The notes: generated from the sequence alone by a model not told the origin. A stretch of 64,000 nt of DNA from Agelas oroides (GCA_949130485.1 OX422188.1:6877969-6941968), one strand, 5' to 3'; shown: positions 45,785 to 56,666, numbered from the stretch's first letter. A program made the numbers and translations.

Positions 45785-46660
45785 AGCATACGTAGATAAT
45801 AGAGCACTGAAACGGGATTGGAAACGGGCAAACTCGGGCAAAACGCCGATGACGTCACGTTGAATCCTCGTAATTCCGGGTGTTTCAGTTAGAAGGCGGT
45901 GCCCACTAACCGGTGTACGATCGTTTATCTCCCGCGCGGGTCATCGCACTAGAGGTTCTTGTGCATTTACTGATATACCACGGTATCTACTAGGCTACAA
46001 TATTCTGGTAGAAAATTGTACTATGCACAGTTGTGAATTGATTTTTATGCAATGTAGAAATGCTAAAATAATAGTATCATAGTTTTTCTGGAAAATAAAC
46101 AGGGCTACCCAATGATGCAAGCTGTCATAAAGTGTAACCATTACCAAAGAATGTAACTGAGTGGCTTATTTCTTTGTGATACAGTACACTGTTTGATGGG
46201 AGGTCTTGAAAAGTGTAAATAATGTGAAAACTCTTGTAGTTTTCTGGAGAGATCTGTACCCTGGTTTAGGTAAAGTCTGCTGGTACAGTATTAGCAGTAC
46301 ATAGGTCAATGTAATGCTGACAAAACAATAGAGCTGCAGTAATTGTGTGCACTTTTCTCCAGCTTTCTGAACAGGTGCCTCCAGCTCATGCAGAGGACAT
46401 ATCAATCTGTCTTAGTCGTCTTTAGGCCTGCTGATAATTTTCAGGACTCGTGAATATCCCTCCATCGCAATAGCTGTCTGCCAGAAAGCACTCGACATTC
46501 GGGGAAAGAAGAAACGCACATAACCGCCGCTCTCGCACAGTCGTCTACTAGTACTGCCAATGCAGTGTGCGTCAGATTACGTGACCGAAACGATGATTCG
46601 ACGTAAAATTATTGCCGTTTCCAATCCCTGTTCGTAGCTCTATTATCTATATGTTGCAAG
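45785..46660. mobile_element. Probable inverted-repeat element
   Basis: CATACGTAGATAATAGAGC with GGGATTGGAAACGGGCAA at the left is matched inverted at the right by TTGCCGTTTCCAATCCC with GCTCTATTATCTATATG. The exact borders are uncertain. Confidence 0.6.
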
Positions 46661-46994
46661 ACACATACAACGGTGCCGCATTCAATATAGCACTTCCGCT
46701 CCAAAAAGGGTTACGCAATTTTTCACTGTTATGAATATCATTTGGACTCGCTATAAATTCTGTGTGGGATGTCTAGCTAGCTCTGGAAGAGGCTAGAGCC
46801 CCCCCGCATCTCTTGAACCTCCTTCATGCAGATTTTGGAGTACTCTCTGACGAGGGCAATTTCATATCGCCATTATATATGCAGAGCTCAGACAGTAAAA
46901 CAGGCAAACTTCTTTATAATATGTTTTCATGACTATATTGCTAAATGTTAATATTAGTGACTTGTAAGCCGTGGTGTCGGCTGGGAGTGTATAT

Positions 46995-47160
46995 AGCCTC
47001 GTTCTCAGGTCTTCCCCGTTTTGTTCTTCGGTTTGCGTTATGTATAATACACGGAAGCGGAAGAGCCGCTCTTCCGCTTCCGTGTATAGTCTCGTGCCCA
47101 GACCTTCCCGCACGTGCGAGAAAGAGGGTCTAGTGTTCTGATGTCACATGGGGCGGGGTA
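46995..47160. repeat. Palindrome and TAGTCTCGTGCCCAGACC element ends
   Basis: A perfect palindrome with CGGAAGCGGAAGAG arms lies at 47052-47083. It is followed by TAGTCTCGTGCCCAGACC and the block GTCTAGTGTTCTGATGTCAC, which is also seen at about 5630-5705. Confidence 0.7.
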
Positions 47161-47870
47161 GCTCCCCGATCTGAGAGCTCGAATCAGATTCTAGAACGCA
47201 TAATTATATGTGCATGACGTAAGCGATCGTATTTTTGAACCGAATTGGAGGTAGAAAAAACTTACCTCACAGCTCGTTCTCAGCTTTCCCAAGAAACTTA
47301 GCGGCCTTATCAAGCTTTTGTAAACCATACCGTGCAGCAGTCCAAGTCGTCAGAAAACTCGAGTCCCGGATGTAAAATGACATTCTTTACGCCGTAGGCC
47401 CCGCCCCATGTGACAAAGTTGGGGGGGGGGGGGACGTGTCCCCCGGCCCTCCCCGCTTCTGTCGCCTACGCATGTTCGTAAATTAGCTATGAGCTCCATT
47501 CGCCACTCTCCTGTCCAGGCGAACAAACACATGGATGTCTCACTTCCTTTGTCGTTGGCGTTCGGGATCTTTCAGGAGTCAACACCTCCGTTGTTCTGGT
47601 ACACACGCCGCGCAGTAAAATTATGTGTTACTGCGCGGAGCGCGCACCAATTGCGAAATACAGTAGTACACCATAGATAATACATACCGGGTATATATTA
47701 TCTATGCTTACACTTAGAAAGTTATTCTGATAGGCTCAAAGCCTCAAGCCCCAGGTTCTCCGGGGTCCCTATAGCAGGGAGAGCCTGCATGGGAACAAAA
47801 CTAAGCACTGTAGTCTGAGTCAGCGGAAAGGTATAGCATATGCACGGCACATGCAATCATCTCACAATGC
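47160..47870. other. No gene seen
   Basis: Contains a poly-G tract (47420-47432) and an inverted match to the CACATGGGGCGGGG block at about 47400. Nothing else is supported. Confidence 0.5.
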
Positions 47871-47874
47871 AACA

Positions 47875-48360
47875 CCTCCCTGTGCACATTGTATTTGCTG
47901 CATGGAACTAACTGGTTCACACAAACACAATTCACTTAACTTCAGTTCCCTTAATTTTTGATGGTCAATTGACAGGAACCCCTTCGTTGAAATTTTACCG
48001 CCACAGCTCAAATCTGACTTGGAAGGTGGTATAATACTTGTTTGCCCTGTATGCAAACAAGGAATTACCTTATACGTTTAATTCACCGGCAAACAAATAC
48101 ACAATGGCAAAGCATTTACCATTATAGAAGTACATCTCGTTCAGTACACACGTATATTTGACGGACTACAACTAACTTCTGCTTACTTGGTCTAGCAGCA
48201 GCATGAGCATGTACTCTCCCTCCACGCAGTCCTGCAACAAACTGGCCAGATTCAGGCTTCCACTAAGAGTCGTAGTTGTATAGCGAATCAGTAGCTGGCG
48301 CTTCCAGTTTGCGTCTTGCGCCACAGAGAATGGCCACAATTATGATCTGATTCACATTGA
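47875..48360 (-). pseudogene. Gene I (G-type), degenerate
   Basis: On the minus strand the exon-1 region still reads GTGGCCATTCTCTGTGGCGC and CGTGGAGGGAGAGTAC, as in gene G, followed by a donor-like GACCAAGTAAGC. The start ATG of gene G is missing because of a small deletion at about 48340, and an insertion of 4 bases at about 48250 shifts the frame. Exon 2 (about 47880-48056) keeps GGGCAAACAAG and TTGACCATCAAAAA but is frame-broken. It diverges from intact gene D. Confidence 0.75.
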
Positions 48361-48786
48361 ATCGATGCAAATGTATGGTGTGCGCAGCGGCCAGATTTCC
48401 CTCCGTGCGGCATTAAAAGTCGTAAGTTTATCATGCAGGGCTAGTCAGCAGTCACATTATATGCGCCAAATGACTCGAGACACGCACTGGCTAGGCCCCA
48501 CATGCATTCTGATCGTCCCTGAGCAGGTTCGAACGTCCCTGCGTAAGCGGAAATGGACCGGAACCGACCTAACCGTACGACCTAACCTTGAGAAGCGCGA
48601 GTTCACTGCGGCCTGAATGGGGTGACGCTGAGTTCATGCAAACCCGCGGCGCCATACTATACATGGTCCAGTTTGCAACAGAGTATAAAAACGGCTACGT
48701 TGGTAAATCGACCATCAAACAAACAACCAACTGCACAAGTTTGAGCTGAAGCAACTTTAATTCACTCAAGACCCACTTTGTCAGTA
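48361..48786. promoter_or_regulatory. Intergenic promoter region of pair I/D
   Basis: TATAAAAA at 48684-48691 lies about 96 bp before the gene D ATG, as in genes B, C and E. The large palindrome of the other units is absent. Only one half-like stretch (GCGGAAATGGACCGGAACCG at about 48547) remains. Confidence 0.6.
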
Positions 48787-49324
48787 ATGGCCTTCAACAC
48801 TCTTCTCGTCTGCGCAGTTCTGGCAACTGCAATCTACTGCACAACTGCTGCACCAACTACTGTCATGTACAATTTACTGAGCGATCGTTCTGGACTTTTT
48901 GTGGAGGCACTTGCAAATGGAGATGTACGTGCAAGAGCATCTTCTACGGGTAAGTGGCTATACACATGCGTGCATGTGACAGACTTGGGTGTATGGAGTA
49001 ATCACTAGCCTTCTTTCTTTTCTCATGCATACAGCTCCTGCTGCAAGGTTCTACGTCACCTGGCCCTATCCTGGAAAATTTCGCTTCGAAAGCGTGATGT
49101 ACCCGGGCAAATACCTGCTGATCGACGGTGGAGTGCTGAAGACCGGAGTCCCCAGCAACGACAATGATTTGTTTTCGGCCACAACCATCGACACTGGTAC
49201 ATTCGCCTTCCACATTTCACCTGACTGCTACATGGCATTTAATACAGTTGGAGATCCGTATGGTGCCTGTGGCCTCACTAGCAGCGCTCCCGAGGCAGAA
49301 ATCACTCCAAGGCTGGTTATATAA
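48787..49324 (+). CDS. Gene D (B-type): secreted beta-trefoil-like protein
   Basis: Exons 48787-48949 and 49035-49324, phase-1 intron of 85 bp, 150 aa. Signal peptide MAFNTLLVCAVLATAIYC; first lobe LLSDRSGLFVEALANGDV differs from B, C and E; second lobe FESVMYPGKYLLIDGGVL; third lobe with CYMAFNTVGDPYGACG. It is the most diverged B-type copy but fully open. The unit lies in the opposite orientation to the other three. Downstream sequence (to about 49560) is homologous to the 3' flanks of B, C and E. Confidence 0.87.
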
Positions 49325-49729
49325 TTCTCCATGACATGACCATGGCAGTCTTTGGACTCTAAAAGATTAGCTGAATTATCTTCAGGACTATAAGGCCTGT
49401 CTATTTAGAAATTATCATTTACAGGGCTATAAGACCTGTATATAATCACTTTGTAGGATATTTAATTTTGTGGCCTGCAAGTATAATGAATCAGTTCTTT
49501 ATGACAATTGTAATATTTATTGTGCCCAAAGCACACTTGCTGTAATAGAAATTTGAACCATCTGAGAAGCATGTCGAAACTGCGGACGCATGGAAAAGTG
49601 CCTGCCAATGTCAGCTGCTGCTATTGCATGGACGGCAGATGTTAGTCAGTTACATCTAGTTAGGATGCTCTGGTGCATGGCAAGACTACCATACATCCCA
49701 CATATACATGCATGCAATTATGCATGAGT

Positions 49730-50130
49730 TCCACTTTAGTGCACCATCCTGTCTATACACTTGCGCATTGCATAGCCAAGCTAGCAGCTTAGCCAAATCT
49801 AGCAGCTTAGTCGTAAAGGTTTCTAGCCACGCGCGCGAAAAGCTGAGCGGAAGCCTTTGGCTGCACGATTGAATATTTTACCGGTGTCAGAGAAGTCTCT
49901 CTCAATTTTTGTCTCTTAGCTTATCATTCGTTCATTGCTCTTATTTTTTACTCTTATTTATTTATTTATCGGGCAGGCTTCGTATTAGCATTGAGTTGCT
50001 ATTGCCTGACCCTAATGCATACTCTGCTGTGCATTAAACCATCATGATTAAAAAAAAAAAAGTGCATGAGTGCTTGACTCCCCAGTCATTGGCTCCTATA
50101 AGGATCAAATGACTTCTCCCTGGGACCCCT
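49730..50130. repeat. Left part of an inverted duplication
   Basis: Matches the reverse complement of about 57860-58065, for example GCACCATCCTGTCTATACAC and GAAAAGCTGAGCGGA. Sequence from 50690 to 51610 continues the match towards 57050. Confidence 0.75.
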
Positions 50131-50138
50131 AGTATACT

Positions 50139-50678
50139 TAGTCTCGTGCCCAGACTACTTTTCGCCGAGCGGGAAAATAGTCTGGTAACTGCGTTTTGGT
50201 TCCGAAATCACCGTGACGTCACGTTTCATTTATTTTTCCTATGAAACTTTATGCAACTTGTGCAATGGATACATAAACTAATATAGTATAATGTACCCAG
50301 ATTATAAAGATAGGTTATAGTTAACAAAAACTTTTCTTAAACATACTAATATTAGGTGATGAAACAACGCAGTAAGGTAAACTATTCCGTTCAAGTGGAT
50401 TATGAATTCAAGAGCGCTCTAGTAAACAGCGAACTCCGAGACAGCCTACTTGTGCTCCTTTCGAAAGATAGAATAGCCTAGTCAATACGCGGCAGCTAGG
50501 GTTGCCCGATCAATGTCCATTTCGCTAGTAGATCGTTGGCACGCAATGTGGAATGCAATCTTCAAGCGTTAAATTAGAAAAGAATAATGCGCCAGCATTC
50601 CGGCGCACTTGAACGAAAATGGAATAGGCAGTTGACGAGATCGGTGGGCGCGAAAAATGCGGTCTGGGAACGAGACTA
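50139..50678. mobile_element. MITE, TAGTCTCGTGCCCAG family, with nested LINE end
   Basis: Inverted ends TAGTCTCGTGCCCAGAC and GTCTGGGAACGAGACTA; exact 9-bp target duplication TAGTATACT at 50130-50138 and 50679-50687. A 3' LINE fragment sits inside it at 50229-50388. Confidence 0.88.
50229..50388 (-). mobile_element. 5'-truncated LINE 3' end, nested
   Basis: Reverse complement matches the last ~160 bp of the 35732-36359 LINE (GGAATAGTTTACCTTACTG through TTTCATAGG and a T-rich complement of the tail). Confidence 0.85.
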
Positions 50679-50689
50679 TAGTATACTGT

Positions 50690-51620
50690 TTCAAGTTATT
50701 CCATGACAGATTACGCTAATTTTTCTCGCCATTATATAGTACCATTGATCGCTACTGATGAGTTAACGTAATTGACAATGGAAGTGAATATTAATATAAC
50801 ATTTGCATGCCGTTGTTACAGGAAGTTTGATCGCTCGGAAATATTATCGCGGCGTTCATATTTCCTGGGAAGTTTAATCGTCGAGCGCGTAACTTTTCCC
50901 TAGAAAAATGACCAAGTTAGGTGCTTCTTACACTACTGCTATTTTTTTTAATATTTTTTTTATGATAATAAATTTGATGCATTAGCACAGGTCAATAGAA
51001 ATAGCTGTATATATATGAGCTAGTGTCAATCTAAAGACCTTACAACAAAACCAAACAACAACACAATAACAAGACGTAAGCTACGAATACAACTATAGTT
51101 ATGTAGGGCATGTTTAAAGGACAACAGAGAGTTCTTGCTGGCAACATCAAAGTGTATTTCGTGAGCGATCAAATTTCCTGGCAGCGTTAATCCTTTATTT
51201 CGAAATTGTCCCCCCTTTTACAATTTTGCAATAATGCAAGGGTACATAAATAGCAATTGCTAACTTGATAATGCACCCAGAAAGAAATCCAACTTAACTA
51301 AGACTTAAATATTAAGTATTAAGTGTTAAGTGTTAGGAGAGGTATTAAATGTGTGACAAAATATACAGTCCGTTTTAAAGAATGCAATGACTGGCAGTTT
51401 CCCCTTGCTGTAGTGTTGAGTGTATTGAGAAACTGTTACCTCTGGTCTGAAATACAATTGGCAGGGCAGCCGCATATTATTATCGGCACACCAACCTGAA
51501 AGAACAGATTTGTGTATATTCATGTCCTACAGTAACTATAGGAGCCACTGATCCCAGGGAAGTTCTCTAACTGGTGACTGGTTCCTAGGAGCAAGTGACT
51601 GCATGAGTAGTCATTGACAA
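50690..51620. repeat. Right part of the inverted duplication, mosaic
   Basis: Contains pieces matching 57057-57480 inverted (for example TGGTCTGAAATACAATTG and ATTATCGGCACACCAACCTG) and GAGCGATCAAATTTCCTGGC in both orientations, so smaller inverted motifs lie within it. Confidence 0.7.
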
Positions 51621-52120
51621 GAGAAGTTGCTCATTTTTATGATACAGTACAGCCCTTGCAGAATGTGGGCAGGACAACATTTAGCAGGATGGTTCCTGTT
51701 GCCAAAGCAAAGTCTATATGCACAATTGCACACGTGTCGTCTTGCCATTAGAGCATCCGCAACTGACTAACATCCACTGTTCATGCAATAGTGCTAGCAC
51801 ATTGGGATTTAGGCTTTTCCATGCATGCACGTTTCATCATGTTGCTCAGATAGTTGAAATTTCTATTTTTTGTTACAGCAAGTGTGCATGGCACAATAAA
51901 TATTACATAAAAATAAATAATTTCTGAAGTGATTCTATATAGCTGCAGGCCACAAAATTAAATAATCATGAATTCTTCAAAATTTATAATGATTATACAG
52001 GTCTTATAGCCCTGTAAATGATAATCTCTAAATTAGACAGGCCTTATAGTCCTGAAGATAATTCAGCTAATGTTTTAGAGTCCAAAGACTGTAGGGTATA
52101 GCTCTTGGTCACGTGGAGGA

Positions 52121-52725
52121 TTATATAACCAGCCGTGGAGTGATTTCTGCCTCGGGAGCGCTGCTAGTGAGGCCACAGGCACCATACGGATCTCCAACTG
52201 TGTTAAATGCCATGTAGCAATCAGGTGAAATGTGGAAGGCGAATGTACCAGTGTCGATGGTTGTGGCTGAAAACAAATCATTGTCGTTGCTGGGGACTCC
52301 GACCTTTAGCACTCCACCGTCAACCAGCAGGTATTTGCCGGGGTACATCACGCTTTCGAAGCGAAATTTCCCAGGATAGGGCCAGGTGACATAGAACCTT
52401 GCAGCAGGAGCTGTATGAGAAAAGGAAGAAGGCTAGTGATTAGTCTACACCTAAGTCCTGTCACTTGCATGCATGCATGCAGTGGGTGACTTTGTATATA
52501 GGCCTATTTTTAAGGGAGATGTGGTTCGTTGATTGTTCATGCATGTGTATAGCTGCATTTACCCGTAGAAGATGCCCTTGCATGTACAGCTCCATCCCCT
52601 ATTGCCTCCACAAAAAGTCCAGAACGATCGCTCAGTAAATTGTACATGACAGTAGTTGGTGCAGCAGTTGTGCAGTAGATTGCAGTTGCCAGAACTGCGC
52701 AGACGAGAAGAGTGTTGAAGGCCAT
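52121..52725 (-). CDS. Gene E (B-type): secreted beta-trefoil-like protein
   Basis: Exons 52563-52725 and 52121-52410, phase-1 intron of 152 bp, 150 aa. The protein matches genes B and C at every position I compared; only nucleotide changes and intron/flank indels separate them. The start at the MAFN ATG gives the signal peptide; an upstream in-frame extension is transcribed leader and lacks a signal. Gene H diverges from it over 487 bp. Confidence 0.85.
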
Positions 52726-53212
52726 TATTGACTGACTGGTTCTTGAGTGAATTATAAGGTTGCTTTTCAAACTTGTGCAGTTGGCTGTTTGCCGCTTGAT
52801 GTGCGATCTACCAATGTAGCCGTTTTTATACCTTAACCATGCAGCCGCAAGACATGTTGCGGGCTGCACGAACTCTGTCATCCCATTCAGGCCGGTGAAC
52901 TCAACGTTTCCTCTAGAAGGTTAGGTCATAGCGATTATAGGTCGGTTCATTTCCACTTCCGGAAGTGGAAATGAACCGACGTACAATTGCTATGACCTAT
53001 AATCGCTATGTTCGAGCCACTGCGTAGGGACGATCAGAAGCAAGCTCGCATGTGCTGGCCTAGTGTATGTGTAAACATATACCATAATGAGCCAGCGCGT
53101 GTCTTCGATCAGCGCATATAATGATGCTGATGCTGCACGCAGTGGAGTCTGGCTGCTGCGCGCGCGCACACTACTTCCATTGAACACAATCCGATTCAAT
53201 GTGCATGCAGCA
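52726..53212. promoter_or_regulatory. Bidirectional promoter of pair E/H
   Basis: Minus-strand TATAAAAA at 52823-52830 and plus-strand TATAAT at 53117-53122. At 52941-52980 lies a perfect 40-bp palindrome centred on ACTTCCGGAAGT (a double ETS-type site); outer arms AGGTCATAGC and GCTATGACCT extend it further with few mismatches. Confidence 0.7.
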
Positions 53213-53718
53213 ATGTTCAAGATCATAATGTTTGTGATAGCCATTCTCTGTGGCGCAAGACGTACACTGGAAGCGCCAGCTACTGGTTTACTGCAACTAA
53301 GACTTTTAGCGGAAGAATCTGGCCAGGACTGCTGGAGGGAGAATGCACGCTCATGCTGCTAGACCAAGTAAGCAAATTCTAGTCAGTGCAATTTTCATGC
53401 ACGCTTTACTTGAATTTACCGTATTACAATGGTAAATGTTTTGCCATGCATTGCTTCAGTATTAACATAAAAAATTGTAGATTGACCAACTACACAAAAT
53501 AAACGCATATATATCCTTGGTGTTATTGGACACTTCTTTTTTGCACACACAAACAGCTAGGGCAAACAAGTTTTATACCACCTTTCCAAGTCCTGGTTGA
53601 GTCTGTAAAATTCCCAGGAAGATTCTTGTTAATTGACTATCGAAAAGGCAAACTGAAGTTGGGTGAACCAAAGAATGGAAATGATATTTTCGAGATCCAG
53701 CACTTAAACGATCCAGTC
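53213..53718 (+). pseudogene. Gene H (G-type), frameshifted and truncated
   Basis: The signal peptide MFKIIMFVIAILCG and LLQLRLLAEESGQ match gene G, but a 10-base deletion at about 53328 shifts the frame. Exon 2 (from about 53562) lacks about 11 bases before GAGTCTGTAAAATTC. The match ends at about 53718 (GATCCAGTC), where a retroelement fragment begins, so the third lobe is absent. Confidence 0.82.
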
Positions 53719-53900
53719 GCACGACGATCAAGCTCCTCTGATGGACTGGATATCAGAACGTAGGAGGGAGAAAGCCAGACTATAGCGCAGCGAGCATAGT
53801 ATGCTGCTGTAGGGGTGATCCCATTTTGAGGCAAGCAAAGAGTGCCAATCTTTTGTAGAATGTGCTGGCTTTGTTAGCAAGACCTCCCGTGGCAGAGATC
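53716..53900 (-). mobile_element. Retroelement ORF fragment, second copy
   Basis: Same sequence as 39550-39735 (GATCGAGCTCCTCTGATG-like start, ACCTCCCGTGGCAGAGATCA end). It truncates gene H. The following ~200 bp also parallels 39740-39960. Confidence 0.6.
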
Positions 53901-54239
53901 ATAGATGCGCTCTTGATATGTATATAGGGGAATCCCCACTGCTATAAAATCATGGCAATAGCAAAACGCTTCCAAATGAAAATCATTAGTCATTAAACTT
54001 TCTCTGCAGCTATTATCAATGTGGTACTTCCTATCGTTGTTGGAGTTACCAAAACTTTACATTTGATCAACAAATGAAATCACTCTTGCTAACATGACGC
54101 ACTTACAACGACTGCCTGGCGTACATCAACACAGCCACGAATGAATATGACACAATGCAAACCTCCACAAATACTACAGCTGTGGGTATTTTCAGGTGCT
54201 GTTTAAGTCATTAAAGCTTGATGCATCAACAAGCAACCG

Positions 54240-54385
54240 GAAGAGCCCAGTGAAAAATTACCTGATATTCCTACTCCCTCAAATGAGCCTGAAGCTCAAC
54301 CTGTCGACCAAAGAAACATTAATCTACCAGCACCTCGTCGATCAGGATGCATCCGAAACCCTCCTGACTGTTTCATGTGATTAAC
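54240..54385 (+). mobile_element. Ty3/gypsy-like pol C-terminal fragment
   Basis: One frame reads PDIPTPSNEPEAQP and then PAPRRSGCIRNPPDCFM before a stop, resembling the R-R-S-x-R-x-R-x-P-P-D end of gypsy-type polyproteins. It is directly followed by a purine tract and a TG-start LTR-like sequence. Only the end of the polyprotein remains. Confidence 0.5.
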
Positions 54386-54397
54386 AATGTTTTACAC

Positions 54398-54840
54398 AAA
54401 GAAGGGAGGAATGTGGTGACTTAACCATGTATGGACACATTGGACACCTTTGACTGAAACTTACACTTACTGTATAGTAAGTTTTAGGTGATCCTTTTTA
54501 GTTTGTTCCTGTAGTAGACCTTACCCTCATTAGCTGTAGATGTTAGTGATTGTATCAGCATCCGTTTGTATAATATGTTTACCCTGTCACCTCTTGTAAG
54601 GTCATGGTACTGGACCTTGCCCTGCTTTCCTTCAAACTTATTCACACCTCATCCTCCTGGACTGCTGAGTCACTATTATCTCATCCTTCCACCATTCAGT
54701 TCTCTCCTTTTGTTGTTATACATGGTCTATTCTATCAATATATTTGAAGTTGAGATACGACACTTTTCTATAGGGGAAACTGTATATAAAATCAATAAGT
54801 ATCAGAGAGTCGGTAGACTCTCTATGTAGGGATGGCGCCG
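54398..54840 (+). mobile_element. Purine tract and LTR-like sequence
   Basis: AAAGAAGGGAGGAA (54398-54411) is a good polypurine tract, and TGTGGTGACTTAACC right after it looks like an LTR start. GTATATAAAATCAATAAG at about 54782 could supply TATA and poly(A) signals. The right border is not certain and no second LTR was found. Confidence 0.45.
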
Positions 54841-54849
54841 ACGCGCAAT

Positions 54850-55285
54850 ATATGCAATACTTAAGCAAAAGCCGTATAACTTCACCACAAATATGCTAAA
54901 AGCTTATTTAAGCGCCCAGCCTTCCTCTTTGAGTGCCTTTGTGATCAGCAAGACTCATATAAGTGGCCAAAAGCCACGCGGAAGACAACTAAACGCAAAA
55001 GTGTGCGGTAGCAAAAGTGCCATTTTTCGTATTCTTTCTTTCTTCTTTCTTCTTTCTTCTTTCTTTGTTCAGACCACTTGTCAAACGACGATAACTCCAA
55101 AACAGCTCAAGTACTCACCTTGATTTTAGCACGAAACTGATGTTCATCACAGCGCGCAGCTTCCCAACCACTCAGCGTCTTCATAGCTTCAAATTTACCC
55201 CGGTCAAGAAAAGCGATTCACAACACACTGAGGCTGCTGTCCGTTGCTTGGGACGCCATTTTCTAATTTTGTACGCATGCGCACA
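54850..55285. other. No gene seen
   Basis: Includes a (TTCTTTC)n stretch at 55032-55066. Nothing else is supported. Confidence 0.5.
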
Positions 55286-55288
55286 CGA

Positions 55289-55339
55289 AGTCTCGCTCCC
55301 AGACCAAAGACCACGGTCATTGGTCTGGAAGCGAGACTA
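55289..55339. mobile_element. Short palindromic element, AGTCTCGCTCCCAGACC ends
   Basis: A 51-bp palindrome of the TAGTCTCG TIR family; inner arms AAAGACCACGGTCATTGG. Confidence 0.75.
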
Positions 55340-55780
55340 GTACGCGAAATCGCCAGCGGGCAGTACGCATAGCTGGCACTGTCTTTCCCCTCGCGGCATT
55401 GGGCAAGGCTTATGAACACCACGTAGGTAAGGCGCTACCTACTTGTAGCTACACTAAAAATAGCCTACTCACAGCTTTAGTGAACTGTAAAGCTAGCATG
55501 CATGGTAAGTTGTCAGTATGATTGTTTTCTGTGCTGCAGCTGGTCAGTCGTCATGTGATTGACAACTGAATCATGAAATTGGTTTCACAAAGTTTGGTAG
55601 GGAGAGCGGTTGGCCCTTCATCAGGTTCTAGTTGGCTGTATTACACATTTAATATTATTACATGCCTGGAACTATTCTGTCAACGCCATTTTAAGTTCTG
55701 GTGTTGTGGTTACACTTGAAATATTCTTCTTAGGCTTAGGTCTAACTAACTGAGATTAACATCAAAAAAGTACAGAAACA

Positions 55781-56445
55781 AGACTTAAAAAAACATTAAA
55801 AATGTAAAAAGATGTAGGGATGGCATGCCAAAAAGTATGCAAACAAGGTAGGGATAATGCATGAAAGCAAAGGTCAACATATTGGCAAAGCCCCATCCCT
55901 ACATCTTTTTCACACTGCAGTTAGACAGTGCATGGGGGTCTTCCTAAAACGTACCACAAGTTTACTCCAACCTTTACTGGCAGTTCATCAAGGCTGTAGC
56001 CTCGTTCTCAGGCCACTTCCTAGCTCCTCCCACATGGCCTGGGAACGAGGAGTATGATCCAGCATCTGTGTCTGTATAGCCCATAGGTATGTTTGCCTCG
56101 TACGTAGCTATCAGATAGCTACCAAGTACTATAGCTTTACTGTCCACATACTACTTGTAGTGACAGTGGCACCCTTTCTGATACAACCTAGACACTGAGC
56201 TTGAGTGGGCTGCAGACTAGTCATAGACAGTGTGTAAACTCAGGTACTCATGCTAACTGCATGGATGGGTGCAGATTCAGCTCTCAACTCAAGCACGCTA
56301 ACTGCAGTGTGAAAAAGATGTAGGGATGGGGCTTTGCCAATATGTTGACCTTTGCTTTCATGCATTATCCCTACCTTGTTTGCATACTTTTTGGCATGCC
56401 ATCCCTACATCTTTTTACATTTTTAATGTTTTTTAAGTCTTTATA
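55781..56445. mobile_element. Composite foldback with ~145-bp perfect arms
   Basis: 55781-55925 and 56297-56445 are inverted copies with almost no mismatch. Each arm itself begins and ends with AAAAAGATGTAGGGATGG and its complement, like a complete small MITE. The loop contains a separate short palindrome (55998-56052, CCTCGTTCTCAGGCC ends). Confidence 0.88.
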
Positions 56446-56629
56446 TATAAGCATGAAAGGGTAAACATGATCTTGCTAATTCTTCTTTTCTTTACGGTAC
56501 CTTCAAACTTTGAACAGGTTCTAACTCCAGTTGAAAGTTGCAACGTTAATCTTACTCCAGTGTCATATAGGAGTGAGTGACTCCAGTGACTCCACCTGTC
56601 AATGACTCCACTGTCATTCACTCCTAGTA

Positions 56630-56666
56630 TAATTGTGCCATTTCTCTCTCCAAACTCCCTCAAACC
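56630..56666 (-). pseudogene. Fragment of a USP exon
   Basis: 35 of 37 bases match the USP exon at 22731-22767 on the opposite strand (GGTTTGAGGGAGTTTGGAGA, then GAGAAATGGCACAATTA). An AG precedes it as at a splice acceptor. Neighbouring exons are not recognisable. Confidence 0.6.
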
